DNA from: JBFKPQ01 sp041628225
Lineage (GTDB): Bacteria; Actinomycetota; Acidimicrobiia; Spongiisociales; JAENVV01
Length of the DNA: 17,205 nt
Direction of reading: 5' to 3'
Assembly (NCBI GenBank): GCA_041628225.1
Contig: JBFKPQ010000042.1
Location: 1 to 17,205, forward strand
Positions 1 to 7,742 of the stretch are shown here, one piece after another. The notes beneath the pieces were generated by a model. The model saw only the letters and a list, made by a program, of their open reading frames with translations. It was not told where the DNA came from and made no database searches. The stretch's first letter is position 1, and each line of letters starts with the position of its first letter. A program made the position numbers and the translations under genes.

Positions 1-1
1 C

Positions 2-1201
<1,200 letters not shown>

Positions 1202-1222
1202 ACCCTGGCGGCCTACCCCGGC

Positions 1223-1239
1223 GCGGCCCAGCGGGCCGC
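1223..1239 (+). terminator. GC-rich hairpin after pgm, possible terminator
   Basis: Perfect 7-bp stem GCGGCCC / GGGCCGC with a 3-base loop, starting 21 bases after the pgm stop. No T-run follows, so termination is plausible for a high-GC actinobacterium but not proven. Confidence 0.4.
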
Positions 1240-1280
1240 CACGCCTACGCAGGAGGCGCCCGGCGATCATCGAAACGAGT

Positions 1281-1455
1281 GACGGCGTCCCGCACCTTGC
1301 CCCCACATCCAGCTGCTCTTCAAGGCCAAGGCTCCCCGCGCCAAAGACGACCCGGACCTCCGGCGGGCTGCCCCGCATCTGAGCACCCGACCGCGCCCCT
1401 GGCTTGCCCAGCGGCTGGCGGCCGATCATCCCTGGCAGCTTACCTTGGAACCAAG
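1281..1455 (+). pseudogene. C-terminal remnant of a nucleotidyltransferase-like protein, frameshifted
   Basis: This lies in the 274-base gap between pgm and the lipoprotein gene. Frame 1281 reads DGVPHLAP; one frame over, from 1304, it continues HIQLLFKAKAPRAKDD and later PWLAQRLAADHPWQL. Joined, this resembles the C-terminal end of actinobacterial nucleotidyltransferase / aminoglycoside-adenylyltransferase-like proteins, which I remember as (I/V)PYLAPxVQLLFKAKxxRPKDExDF...WLxxAL...HPWL. The join falls at a run of five C (1300-1304), where a sixth would restore the frame. No N-terminal nucleotidyltransferase domain (GSxxxD) is present upstream, since pgm ends only 80 bases earlier. It is therefore a scrap rather than a gene. 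The family call is from memory of the motif. Confidence 0.4.
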
Positions 1456-1475
1456 CCGACCTGATCGGACGTCTC

Positions 1476-2342
1476 ATGGCCATGCAACGAATCGCAACCA
1501 TCATCGCCCTCGTGGTGGCCCTGACCGCGTGCGCCTCCGGCGACACCACGGACATCACCCCGATCGGGCCACCTGACTCCGTTCCGACGACGACACCGGA
1601 CTCGACGACGCCGCCGTCCAGCCTCCCCGACCATTCGGACAGCCCACTGGTGATCGTCGCGGACGAAGGGGGCTTCGTACCCGTCGAGTTCCTCATCCAG
1701 CGCATGCCCCGTTTCGTGGTGATGCAGGACGGCCGGCTCTTCTACCAGGGGCCGATTCCGGAGATCTTCCCGGGGCCTGCCTTGCCGAACATCCTCGTGG
1801 GTCGCCTGGATGCCCAGACGGTCGGCCTCGTCCAGTCGATCGTCGACGACATGGGACTACCGGCCATCACTGACGAGGCCAACCGGGAGGCCGCTGATCG
1901 GGTTGCCGATGCCTCGGACACGGTGGTCACCTACTTCGACGACGCCGGCAGCCACCGGTTCTCGGTCTACGCACTCGGACTGGTGTCCCACACCGATGCT
2001 CGAGTCCAACAGGTCGCCAAGTTGATGACGCTGCTCGACGGGGCCAGCGCCACCATCGAGGCCGAACCGTACGTTCCCGAGCGTCTCCAGGTGTCGGTGT
2101 CCGACCAGCTCCCCGGATTCGATCCGCAGTTCAAGAACGTCCTGCCGTGGCCGCTGGAGGCCGATCCACGCGACGGTGCGCCCGGCTTCTTGGAGTGGCC
2201 GTGCAGCGTTGTCGAGGGCGACGATGCCACCGTGCTCTATGAAGCGCTGGCCTCTGCCAACCAGACCACGACCTGGGAGGTCGATGGCACGGAGCTCGGG
2301 ATCTATGTGCGCCCCTTGCTACCGCACGAATCGGGCTGCTGA
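1476..2342 (+). CDS. Secreted lipoprotein of unknown function
   Basis: The 288-residue protein begins MAMQRIATIIALVVALTAC, a short positively charged, hydrophobic signal peptide ending in a lipobox (L16-T-A-C19). The mature protein should therefore be lipid-anchored at C19 on the outer face of the membrane. A Thr/Pro/Ser/Asp-rich linker (about residues 20-50) follows, then a globular region of mixed alpha/beta character with FVPVEFLIQRMPRF near its start and two cysteines near the C-terminal end. I do not recognise a characterised family; similar lipoproteins are common in Actinobacteria. ATG 1476 was chosen because it gives a proper signal peptide (ATG 1482 would work equally well); an in-frame start at 1404 would add 24 non-signal residues. 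No strong ribosome binding site is visible. A strong hairpin lies 9 bases after the stop, so it is probably monocistronic. Confidence 0.8.
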   Translation: MAMQRIATIIALVVALTACASGDTTDITPIGPPDSVPTTTPDSTTPPSSLPDHSDSPLVIVADEGGFVPVEFLIQRMPRFVVMQDGRLFYQGPIPEIFPGPALPNILVGRLDAQTVGLVQSIVDDMGLPAITDEANREAADRVADASDTVVTYFDDAGSHRFSVYALGLVSHTDARVQQVAKLMTLLDGASATIEAEPYVPERLQVSVSDQLPGFDPQFKNVLPWPLEADPRDGAPGFLEWPCSVVEGDDATVLYEALASANQTTTWEVDGTELGIYVRPLLPHESGC

Positions 2343-2351
2343 CAACGAATC

Positions 2352-2375
2352 GGGCCCCCTCCGAGGAGGGGGCCC
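2352..2375. terminator. Perfect 10-bp hairpin between convergent genes
   Basis: GGGCCCCCTC, loop CGAG, GAGGGGGCCC: a perfect 10-bp GC-rich stem with a tetraloop, 9 bases after the lipoprotein stop. There is no T-tract, and it lies between the lipoprotein gene (+) and the transporter gene (-), so it could serve both directions. The remaining gap to 2491 holds no gene. Confidence 0.7.
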
Positions 2376-2491
2376 ATGGTTCTCGCGGGGGCAGAGAGAG
2401 CCGAGAGAAGGGGATATCCCGAAATCTCCACCAAACGAGAAGTGCTTGCGCCCTCATGTATCGGCGCCAGGCACCATTCGCTTGAGGAGAA

Positions 2492-3388
2492 TCAGTGGAC
2501 CGAGGTGGGCGCCGTGCGCGACGCCACGGCAGCCATGGCCCCGGCTACGAGGACCAGCGTCACCCCGATCCAGGCGAGTGCGTCGGGCCGCTCGCCGAGC
2601 ACGACCGCAGCCAAGACGATCGCCGACGCAGGCTCCAGGTAATAGAAGACCGAGGTGGTCGCCACGGGGATCTGCGAGAGCACCCACCAGTTGATGGCGA
2701 TGGTGGCGCCGGTGAGCAACACACCGAGCACCAGGGCCTGCCACCACACCCCCCACACTTGCGGAGTCGCCTCCGGTTCCCACGGGACCGTCGTCACGGC
2801 CGCCACCGTCCACGGCATCAGCAACACGGCGGCGACCGTCAACTGCATCGAGGCAGTCGCCAGCCCGCCGAGCCGTTGTGCGATGGGTCGTCCGATGATC
2901 GTGAACGCGGCCAGCGTCGACGCGCTGATGACTCCGGCGACGATCCCGCCGGCTGACGCCGACAGCTCACCGCGGATCACCAGCCAGAGGCCGAGGACCG
3001 AGACCCCCAGCGCGACCTTGACGACCCGCCCGACCTGCTCGCCGAGCACGGGACCAGACAGCGCAGCCATGGCGACCGGAGCCAGGTAGATCAGGACCAG
3101 CGCCGCGGCCACCGACGTCCGGGATATCGCCACGAAGAACGACGACCAGTGAACCGCCAGCAGGGCGCCCATGAGCAACAGCCGGCCCTGGAGGCCGTCA
3201 TGGCTCCGCCGCCGCAGCGTTCGGGCGGTGATGGGGGCCAGAACCATGGCGCCGAGCGTTACTCGGGTCGCTGCCAACTGCAGGTCGGGGAGTGGAACTG
3301 ACCGGACGATCAAGGGAATCGTTCCCCAAGCCGCGGCGGCCGTGGCCATCGCCGTTGCCGGCAGCCAGCTCGAGGAGCGGTTCGACAT
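2492..3388 (-). CDS. EamA-family (drug/metabolite transporter superfamily) permease
   Basis: A 298-residue, very hydrophobic protein with about ten predicted membrane segments in two homologous halves (roughly residues 9-140 and 148-290), the standard EamA/DMT layout and length. Family features visible are the N-terminal WGTIPLIVR helix, the SSFFVAISRTSVAAALVLIYLAPV segment with GPVLGEQV after it, and in the second half VATTSVFYYLEPASAIVLAAVVLGERP. Proteins of this kind export or import small metabolites such as amino acids or their analogues; the substrate cannot be read from the sequence. The ATG at 3386-3388 is the natural start because the first helix follows directly. It is transcribed divergently from the membrane-anchored protein gene across a 61-base gap. 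Confidence 0.9.
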   Translation of the reverse strand: MSNRSSSWLPATAMATAAAAWGTIPLIVRSVPLPDLQLAATRVTLGAMVLAPITARTLRRRSHDGLQGRLLLMGALLAVHWSSFFVAISRTSVAAALVLIYLAPVAMAALSGPVLGEQVGRVVKVALGVSVLGLWLVIRGELSASAGGIVAGVISASTLAAFTIIGRPIAQRLGGLATASMQLTVAAVLLMPWTVAAVTTVPWEPEATPQVWGVWWQALVLGVLLTGATIAINWWVLSQIPVATTSVFYYLEPASAIVLAAVVLGERPDALAWIGVTLVLVAGAMAAVASRTAPTSVH

Positions 3389-3449
3389 CGCGACACCCTA
3401 CTGGGGCGCATGCCTGATTCTCCCGGTCCGAACGTAGGATGAAGTCGAG

Positions 3450-4643
3450 GTGGACGCTCCACAGCAGCAGATCACGGTCGACCCGGATCCGCCTCCTCAC
3501 CCGAGGAGCTGGTTGGTTCTCGTCGGCCTCGCGCTCGTTGCCGGCGTCGCCGTCGGAGTACTCATTCGCACACCCACTGCGCTCGAACCGACCGAGGCCG
3601 AACGCGAACAGGCAGCCCGGGTCGAGGCCGAGCAGCTCGCCAGGTCACTGCCGAGCACACCGGCCACGACGATCCGCGAACTGCGTGATCCCCCTCCGGT
3701 CGGGCCACCCGCCGGGACGCCGCTGCGCGAACTCGTGCCCGGCCTCGAGGCCACGCTCGTCGTCACCCTGGTCGACGAGGACGGCGAGCCCGCCTATCAG
3801 CTGGTGTGGCCGCCCGGCGCCAACGGGCCCGGGCGCACCACGACCATGCGCAGTGCTGTCTTCGATGTTTCGGCAACCTGGTTCGCGCGCATCGAACCTT
3901 CGCTGTGGAACGGCCAGCAACTGGCCATCGGCGACCTGCCGTCACTCTCGTCGGAACCGGTGATCATCGGGGCGGACAGCGTCGTGTGGCACGCCCGGGA
4001 CCCGGCGCGCCTGGCCTGGACCGTGCCGCAACGGGCCGACGCCCGTGCCCTCGTGACGGGCGAGGTCGGACGTCTGATCGAAGTCTCGACACTGGAGTAC
4101 TCCGAGGTGACGCTCGTCCCTCCCGGTGTCCTCCTGGTGTGGTGGGACGAATGGGGATTTGTCCTCGACGACGGCGTCGATCTCACCGTTCTCGGCACCG
4201 ACGGTACCGAGGTGGCTCGCTACGAAGGGAGCCAGTTGGTGTGGGCGGCCCCGGACGGCACCGTCTGGATCGAATCGGCGGGCGTGTCGCTCATCGTCCG
4301 ACCCTCAGCGGCACCCGTTGCGGTGCCTGGGCTCGCCCCCGACGAGCGGATCACCTCAGGCGCCACGGACGCAGACGGAACATCTATTGCGCTCGTCGTC
4401 ACCGGCGATGCTGGGAGTAGGGTGGTGGTCGTCGGGGTGGACTCGGGATGGACAGACGGCACGGAGGTGCTCGTGGAACCAGCCCAGCTCACCGCCCACA
4501 CCTGGACGCCCGACGGCTCCTACCTCGTCTTGACGGGTGACGATCCGGCCAGTCCCGAGATCCTCTTCGTAGATCCCGACGACGCCACGTTCTCGTTGCC
4601 GATGGCCGATGTGGTGTCCGTCGTGGCACTGCGGGACCGCTGA
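3450..4643 (+). CDS. Membrane-anchored protein of unknown function, probable beta-propeller-like ectodomain
   Basis: The 397-residue protein starts at a GTG. It has a proline-rich cytoplasmic tail (residues 1-19), one membrane helix (about 20-39, WLVLVGLALVAGVAVGVLI) and an extracytoplasmic remainder. Residues 46-66 are Glu/Ala-rich and could form a short helix or coiled coil. The rest is beta-rich with recurring Asp-Gly turns such as APDGTVWI, TDADGTSIAL and TPDGSYLVL, reminiscent of TolB/PD40-type propeller blades. I do not recognise a named family. A TAGGA at 3435-3439 can be read as a ribosome binding site ten bases upstream; TAGGAT there could instead be a -10 box giving a nearly leaderless transcript. 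Its TGA is followed after one base by the ATG of the hydrolase gene (TGAGATG), indicating translational coupling. Confidence 0.75.
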   Translation: MDAPQQQITVDPDPPPHPRSWLVLVGLALVAGVAVGVLIRTPTALEPTEAEREQAARVEAEQLARSLPSTPATTIRELRDPPPVGPPAGTPLRELVPGLEATLVVTLVDEDGEPAYQLVWPPGANGPGRTTTMRSAVFDVSATWFARIEPSLWNGQQLAIGDLPSLSSEPVIIGADSVVWHARDPARLAWTVPQRADARALVTGEVGRLIEVSTLEYSEVTLVPPGVLLVWWDEWGFVLDDGVDLTVLGTDGTEVARYEGSQLVWAAPDGTVWIESAGVSLIVRPSAAPVAVPGLAPDERITSGATDADGTSIALVVTGDAGSRVVVVGVDSGWTDGTEVLVEPAQLTAHTWTPDGSYLVLTGDDPASPEILFVDPDDATFSLPMADVVSVVALRDR

Positions 4644-4644
4644 G

Positions 4645-5412
4645 ATGCGGGCGTTCCAAGAGCTCGGCGAGGGCATCTATCGGCGACGGCACGAGGCGCT
4701 CGACCTCAACGTCGGCGTCGTGGTCACCGACGAAGGCGTGGTCGTCGTCGACACGCGCGCCACCCCTACCCAGGCGAAGGACCTGGTCACCGAAATCGCC
4801 ATCCTGACCGACCAGCCGGTGCGATGGGTAGTCAACACCCATCATCACTGGGACCACACCTTCGGCAATGAGGTGTTCGCCGGAGCCATGCTGTGGGGTC
4901 ACCGCCGGTGCGCCGAAGCGCTCGAACGGATCGGCGAATCCATGCGCGAAGGCATGATGGACATGGTCGGCGACTTCGAGCGGGAAGCGATCGAGGCCAT
5001 CAACATCACACCGCCCGACCACCTGTTCGATACACGAGCCGCGCTCGTGGCCGGTGGGCGCCGCCTCGAGTTGATCCACCTCGGTAGAGCGCACACGGAC
5101 AACGACGTCGTAGTGTCGGTCGACGACGTTGTCTTCGCGGGCGACATCATCGAGGAAGGGGCTCCGCCGTACTTCGGCGACTCGTTCCCGCTCGACTGGC
5201 CGGCCACGGTGCGCGGCCTGCTGGCGCTCGGCGCGGATTCGTTCGTTCCCGGGCATGGCGACATCGTCGACTCGGAGTTCGTCGAAACACAGGCCGAGCA
5301 ACTCGAGGCCGTCGCCGAACTCTGCCGGTCGTATGGCGGAGAACCGCTCGACTCGCTGTCCGGACCGTTCTCAGCCGAGGTGCTCGCCACGGCCGTGGCC
5401 CGCGTTCACTGA
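4645..5412 (+). CDS. Metallo-beta-lactamase-fold hydrolase
   Basis: A 255-residue cytosolic protein (no signal peptide) of the MBL-fold family. Metal ligands are visible: THHHWDH supplies H66, H68, D70 and H71; H150 is in GRAHTDND, D167 in VFAGDII, and H204 in VPGHGDI. This is a complete dinuclear-zinc set. The N-terminal strand pair ending GVVVVDTRAT is also typical. The family includes many esterases, lactonases and thiolesterases; substrate unknown. The start at 4645 is chosen because it follows the upstream stop by one base and begins directly with the first strand; an in-frame GTG at 4609 lies inside the upstream gene. The stop codon overlaps the convergent alkyltransferase stop (shared bases 5406-5412). 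Confidence 0.9.
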   Translation: MRAFQELGEGIYRRRHEALDLNVGVVVTDEGVVVVDTRATPTQAKDLVTEIAILTDQPVRWVVNTHHHWDHTFGNEVFAGAMLWGHRRCAEALERIGESMREGMMDMVGDFEREAIEAINITPPDHLFDTRAALVAGGRRLELIHLGRAHTDNDVVVSVDDVVFAGDIIEEGAPPYFGDSFPLDWPATVRGLLALGADSFVPGHGDIVDSEFVETQAEQLEAVAELCRSYGGEPLDSLSGPFSAEVLATAVARVH

Positions 5413-6170
5413 TCAAAGGGTTCGCACCGCCGGCAGGGCCGAAACCCCGCTTCGGAGGCCTGGTGGGGGTTCGCAAACCACCGTTGGTGTCGTTCGCTGA
5501 TCCGTCTGGCATGGGAGCAGGTCGGAAAACACACGATGTGTGTCGTTGCGCTCCCCAACAGCGATTGGCGGCGGTCGGCATGCTCGTCGAGGACCGCCCA
5601 GTCGACGCCCTCGGCCTGGAGCAATTGATGCTTCATGGTGGGTCCGAACCGATAGGCGCCGACATGGCCATCGCTCCTGACCACTCGGTGGCAGGGGACG
5701 AGGACAGGAATCGGGTTCTGACCGACGGCCGATCCGACCGCCCGCACGGCGCGGGGCTTGCCGACCTGGCGCGCCACCCACCCGTAGGGACGCACTTCCC
5801 CCGGAGGGATGGAGGCCACGGCGCTCAGGACCGCCCGCTGGAAGTCGGTTTGGGTCCGCAAGTCGATGGGAAGAGTGCCGATTCTGCCGGAGTCGAGTGC
5901 ACGTTCGACCCGCCCATGCAGCCGGCCGGGCAGGCGATCGGTCGGGTAGGCCGGGCGTTGGAACCGGTCGGCGAATTCGGCCGCGAACTCATGGGTGGTG
6001 GGTGCCACGGCCGACACCCCCCGCGGGTTGGCAGCGACCGTCAGGGATCCGCTCGGGCCGTCGAACGTGGCGAAAACATCGGCGACACCGGTTTCGACGA
6101 GCACGGCCGGAGCGACGGTGGCCGGCGCGGGGCGGGCGAGGTCGGCGAGCAATTCGGTCAGGTCAGTCAT
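5406..6170 (-). CDS. O6-alkylguanine-DNA alkyltransferase with a C-terminal Ada-type zinc domain (inverted Ada order)
   Basis: The 254-residue protein first carries a full alkyltransferase (residues about 25-190): the DNA-binding helix segment YGWVARQVGKPRAVRAVGSAVGQNPIPV, the active-site PCHRV with acceptor C160, and GAYRFGPTMKHQLLQAEGV. Such enzymes remove methyl groups from O6-methylguanine by suicidal transfer to the cysteine. Residues 201-254 then match the Ada metal-binding domain (VCFPTC..., AGFRPCRRCEP), with C214, C218, C246 and C249 spaced 4-28-3 against 4-27-3 in E. coli Ada. In Ada this domain is N-terminal and senses methyl phosphotriesters through its first cysteine; here it is C-terminal and no AraC domain is present. 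The ATG at 6168-6170 overlaps the sigma factor stop by 8 bases. The longer in-frame opening into the sigma gene is not homologous to the family. Confidence 0.9.
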   Translation of the reverse strand: MTDLTELLADLARPAPATVAPAVLVETGVADVFATFDGPSGSLTVAANPRGVSAVAPTTHEFAAEFADRFQRPAYPTDRLPGRLHGRVERALDSGRIGTLPIDLRTQTDFQRAVLSAVASIPPGEVRPYGWVARQVGKPRAVRAVGSAVGQNPIPVLVPCHRVVRSDGHVGAYRFGPTMKHQLLQAEGVDWAVLDEHADRRQSLLGSATTHIVCFPTCSHARRISERHQRWFANPHQASEAGFRPCRRCEPFDQ

Positions 6171-6717
6171 GGCTATCTCCCATGTGTTCGGCGAGGCTCC
6201 GGAGTCCCCGGCGGACATCGGATTTGATGGTGTTGATCGGCCGCCCGGTGGCTTCGGCGATCTCTCGGTAGGAGAGCCCCACGACGTGCCGGAGCACCAC
6301 CGACTGACGCCCGGTCTCGGACAGATGGTCCAAGGCGGCCGCGACCTGGACGAGGGAGGCCCGCTCGAGAGCATGATCCTCTGGCCCGGGAGTGTCTGCC
6401 GTCGTCTCCGGGAGTTGGTCCAGCAAGAGCACCGGCTTGCGTCTCGTGCGGCGTGCCTCGTTGCGTACGACGTTCAAAGCGATGGTCCACAGCCAGCCGG
6501 CGACCTCGAGGGTGCGAATGCGCTCGGGCTGGTAGTCCGAGAGCGCCCGGTAGGCGCGTATGTAGGTGTCTTGCGCGGCGTCGGCGGCTAGCTGCGGGTC
6601 GCGCGTCAGGCGCAGCAACCCGCCGTACAGTCCGTCCTGTGAGGCGTGCACGAAGGTGGGGAACGCCGCATCGAGGTCGGTGGCGAGGGCCCGGCGGTGT
6701 CCATTGAGTCGCGTCAT
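6163..6717 (-). CDS. ECF-type RNA polymerase sigma factor
   Basis: A 184-residue protein with only the two domains of group 4 (ECF) sigma factors. Region 2 spans about residues 15-90 (DAAQDTYIRAYRAL for region 2.2, GWLWTIALNVVRNEARRTRRK for 2.3-2.4). Region 4 spans about 125-175, with the helix-turn-helix LSYREIAEATGRPINTIKSDVRRGL. It directs RNA polymerase to a small set of stress promoters. The start is ATG 6717; a GTG codon immediately upstream (6720) is an alternative. No anti-sigma gene is adjacent. Its stop lies inside the start region of the alkyltransferase gene (8-base overlap), and dcd ends 36-39 bases upstream on the same strand, suggesting a dcd-sigma-alkyltransferase transcript. 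The context suggests a role in the response to alkylation damage; this is inference. Confidence 0.92.
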   Translation of the reverse strand: MTRLNGHRRALATDLDAAFPTFVHASQDGLYGGLLRLTRDPQLAADAAQDTYIRAYRALSDYQPERIRTLEVAGWLWTIALNVVRNEARRTRRKPVLLLDQLPETTADTPGPEDHALERASLVQVAAALDHLSETGRQSVVLRHVVGLSYREIAEATGRPINTIKSDVRRGLRSLAEHMGDSHD

Positions 6718-6756
6718 CACCCGGAAGAACCCCGGTCAGGGCAGAAAAGTTGCGCG

Positions 6757-7320
6757 TCAGCCGAAGTCGCGATGCACCCGGCTCGGGGTCGGTCCGCGCT
6801 GGCCTTGATATTTCGAGCCGGCCTCCGACGTCCCATAGGGGTGATCGGCATCGGTCGTCATCTGATAGAAGCTGATCTGACCGATCTTCATGCCGACGTA
6901 GATGGCGATTGGCAGGTTGGAGACGTTGGACAGTTCGAGGGTGAGATAGCCGTCGAAGCCGGGGTCGACGAACCCCGCCGTCGAGTGGATGAGCAGACCG
7001 AGCCGGCCCAACGACGATTTCCCTTCGAGTCGGGCGACGATGTCGTTGGCGAGCCGGACACGCTCGAGTGTCGAGCCGAGTACGAACTCACCCGGGTGAA
7101 GGATGAACGGTTCGTCTCCGGCGACCTCGACGATGGTCGTCAGGTCTTCCTGGCGCGTGCGCGGGTCGATGTGAGGGTATTTGTGGTTCTCGAACACCCG
7201 GAAGAACCGGTCGACTCGCAGGTCGATGCTGGAGGGCTGCACGTACGACTCGTCGTACGGGTCGATGCCGATGCGGCCGTCGGCGACGGCTTCCTTGATG
7301 GTGCGGTCCGAGAAAATCAC
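6757..7320 (-). CDS. dcd: dCTP deaminase, probably dUMP-forming
   Basis: The 187-residue cytosolic enzyme of pyrimidine nucleotide metabolism. Conserved blocks are GIDP...VQPSSIDLRV near the start, PGEFVLGSTLE, EGKSSLGRLGLLIHSTAGFVDPGFDGYLTLELSN (residues 99-132, with E129 at the catalytic glutamate position) and YGTSEAGSKYQGQRGPTPS at the C-terminal end. It resembles, from memory, the bifunctional M. tuberculosis enzyme that converts dCTP directly to dUMP, rather than the monofunctional E. coli enzyme, and matches it in length (about 190). The start is GTG 7320, giving MIFSDRTIKEA in register with homologues. No clear ribosome binding site is seen. First gene of the probable cluster with the sigma factor and alkyltransferase. 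Confidence 0.95.
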   Translation of the reverse strand: MIFSDRTIKEAVADGRIGIDPYDESYVQPSSIDLRVDRFFRVFENHKYPHIDPRTRQEDLTTIVEVAGDEPFILHPGEFVLGSTLERVRLANDIVARLEGKSSLGRLGLLIHSTAGFVDPGFDGYLTLELSNVSNLPIAIYVGMKIGQISFYQMTTDADHPYGTSEAGSKYQGQRGPTPSRVHRDFG

Positions 7321-7373
7321 GAGTCGGGATGGTAACGCCCAAAGCGGGCAGGCTCCATTCGGAACGAGATCGG

Positions 7374-7444
7374 AGCGGGTGAAGGGAATCGAACCCTCGT
7401 TCTCAGCTTGGGAAGCTGATGTTCTACCATTGAACTACACCCGC
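7374..7444 (-). tRNA. tRNA-Gly (anticodon CCC)
   Basis: A cloverleaf is readable on the minus strand: acceptor GCGGGTG pairs with CACCCGC; the D arm is GTTC/GAAC; the anticodon stem is TCAGC/GCTGA with loop TTCCCAA, giving anticodon CCC; the T arm is GAGGG/CCCTT with loop TTCGATT; the discriminator is T, as usual for bacterial glycine tRNAs. The genome continues CCG after the discriminator, so the CCA tail is not fully encoded. It reads GGG codons. There is no integrase or direct repeat nearby to suggest use as an integration site. Confidence 0.95.
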
Positions 7445-7455
7445 AAGGGCGGCGA

Positions 7456-7461
7456 ATCCTA
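7456..7461 (-). promoter_or_regulatory. Possible -10 box of the tRNA-Gly gene
   Basis: On the minus strand TAGGAT ends 11 bases before the mature tRNA 5' end, allowing a leader of about five bases. No convincing -35 box is found 16-19 bases further upstream, where the stop of the small membrane protein gene lies. Confidence 0.35.
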
Positions 7462-7482
7462 GCTGCCGGCGCGATCCTCGGT

Positions 7483-7695
7483 TCAGGCGAACACGCTCGC
7501 CGCGCCCCAAACGGCCATGAGCACGCCAACCACGAGCAGCCACCGAGCGCGCCCCGGTCGAAACAGCGCTTCTTCGACATCCGGCCGTTTGCCCTGGGAG
7601 TGTTGGTACATCGCGTATCCGTTGCCCACCACGAGTGCCAGTCCCAGGCCGAGGATCAACTCCGCGAAGAGGGTGTCGATGCCGAGGAAGTCCAT
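7483..7695 (-). CDS. Small two-helix membrane protein of unknown function
   Basis: A 70-residue protein with two hydrophobic segments (about residues 9-29, AELILGLGLALVVGNGYAMY, and 50-69, ARWLLVVGVLMAVWGAASVF) separated by a charged loop HSQGKRPDVEEALFRPGR. The balanced helix-loop-helix pattern and absence of a better frame on either strand support it as a real gene. No Shine-Dalgarno sequence is visible before the ATG; GATACC a dozen bases upstream might be a -10 element of a leaderless transcript. It sits just upstream of the tRNA gene on the same strand and is divergent from the PhzF-like gene. I do not recognise the family. Confidence 0.6.
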   Translation of the reverse strand: MDFLGIDTLFAELILGLGLALVVGNGYAMYQHSQGKRPDVEEALFRPGRARWLLVVGVLMAVWGAASVFA

Positions 7696-7742
7696 GTCGA
7701 CCAGAGGGTATCGTGTCGCCGAGCTATCTCGGGAGTCGAGCG

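Noticed and set aside
2463..2475. GGCGCC-A-GGCACC near-palindrome as terminator of the transporter gene
   Set aside because: Only six base pairs with one wobble pair and no T-tract; too weak to call.
4489..5301. 270-codon minus-strand frame over the MBL-fold gene
   Set aside because: Shadow of a gene with all metal-binding motifs on the plus strand; composition is Arg/His/Asp-rich in the manner of antisense frames.
7374..7444. tRNA-Gly as an integration site for a genomic island
   Set aside because: No integrase, no repeated tRNA 3' end and no composition shift on either side.
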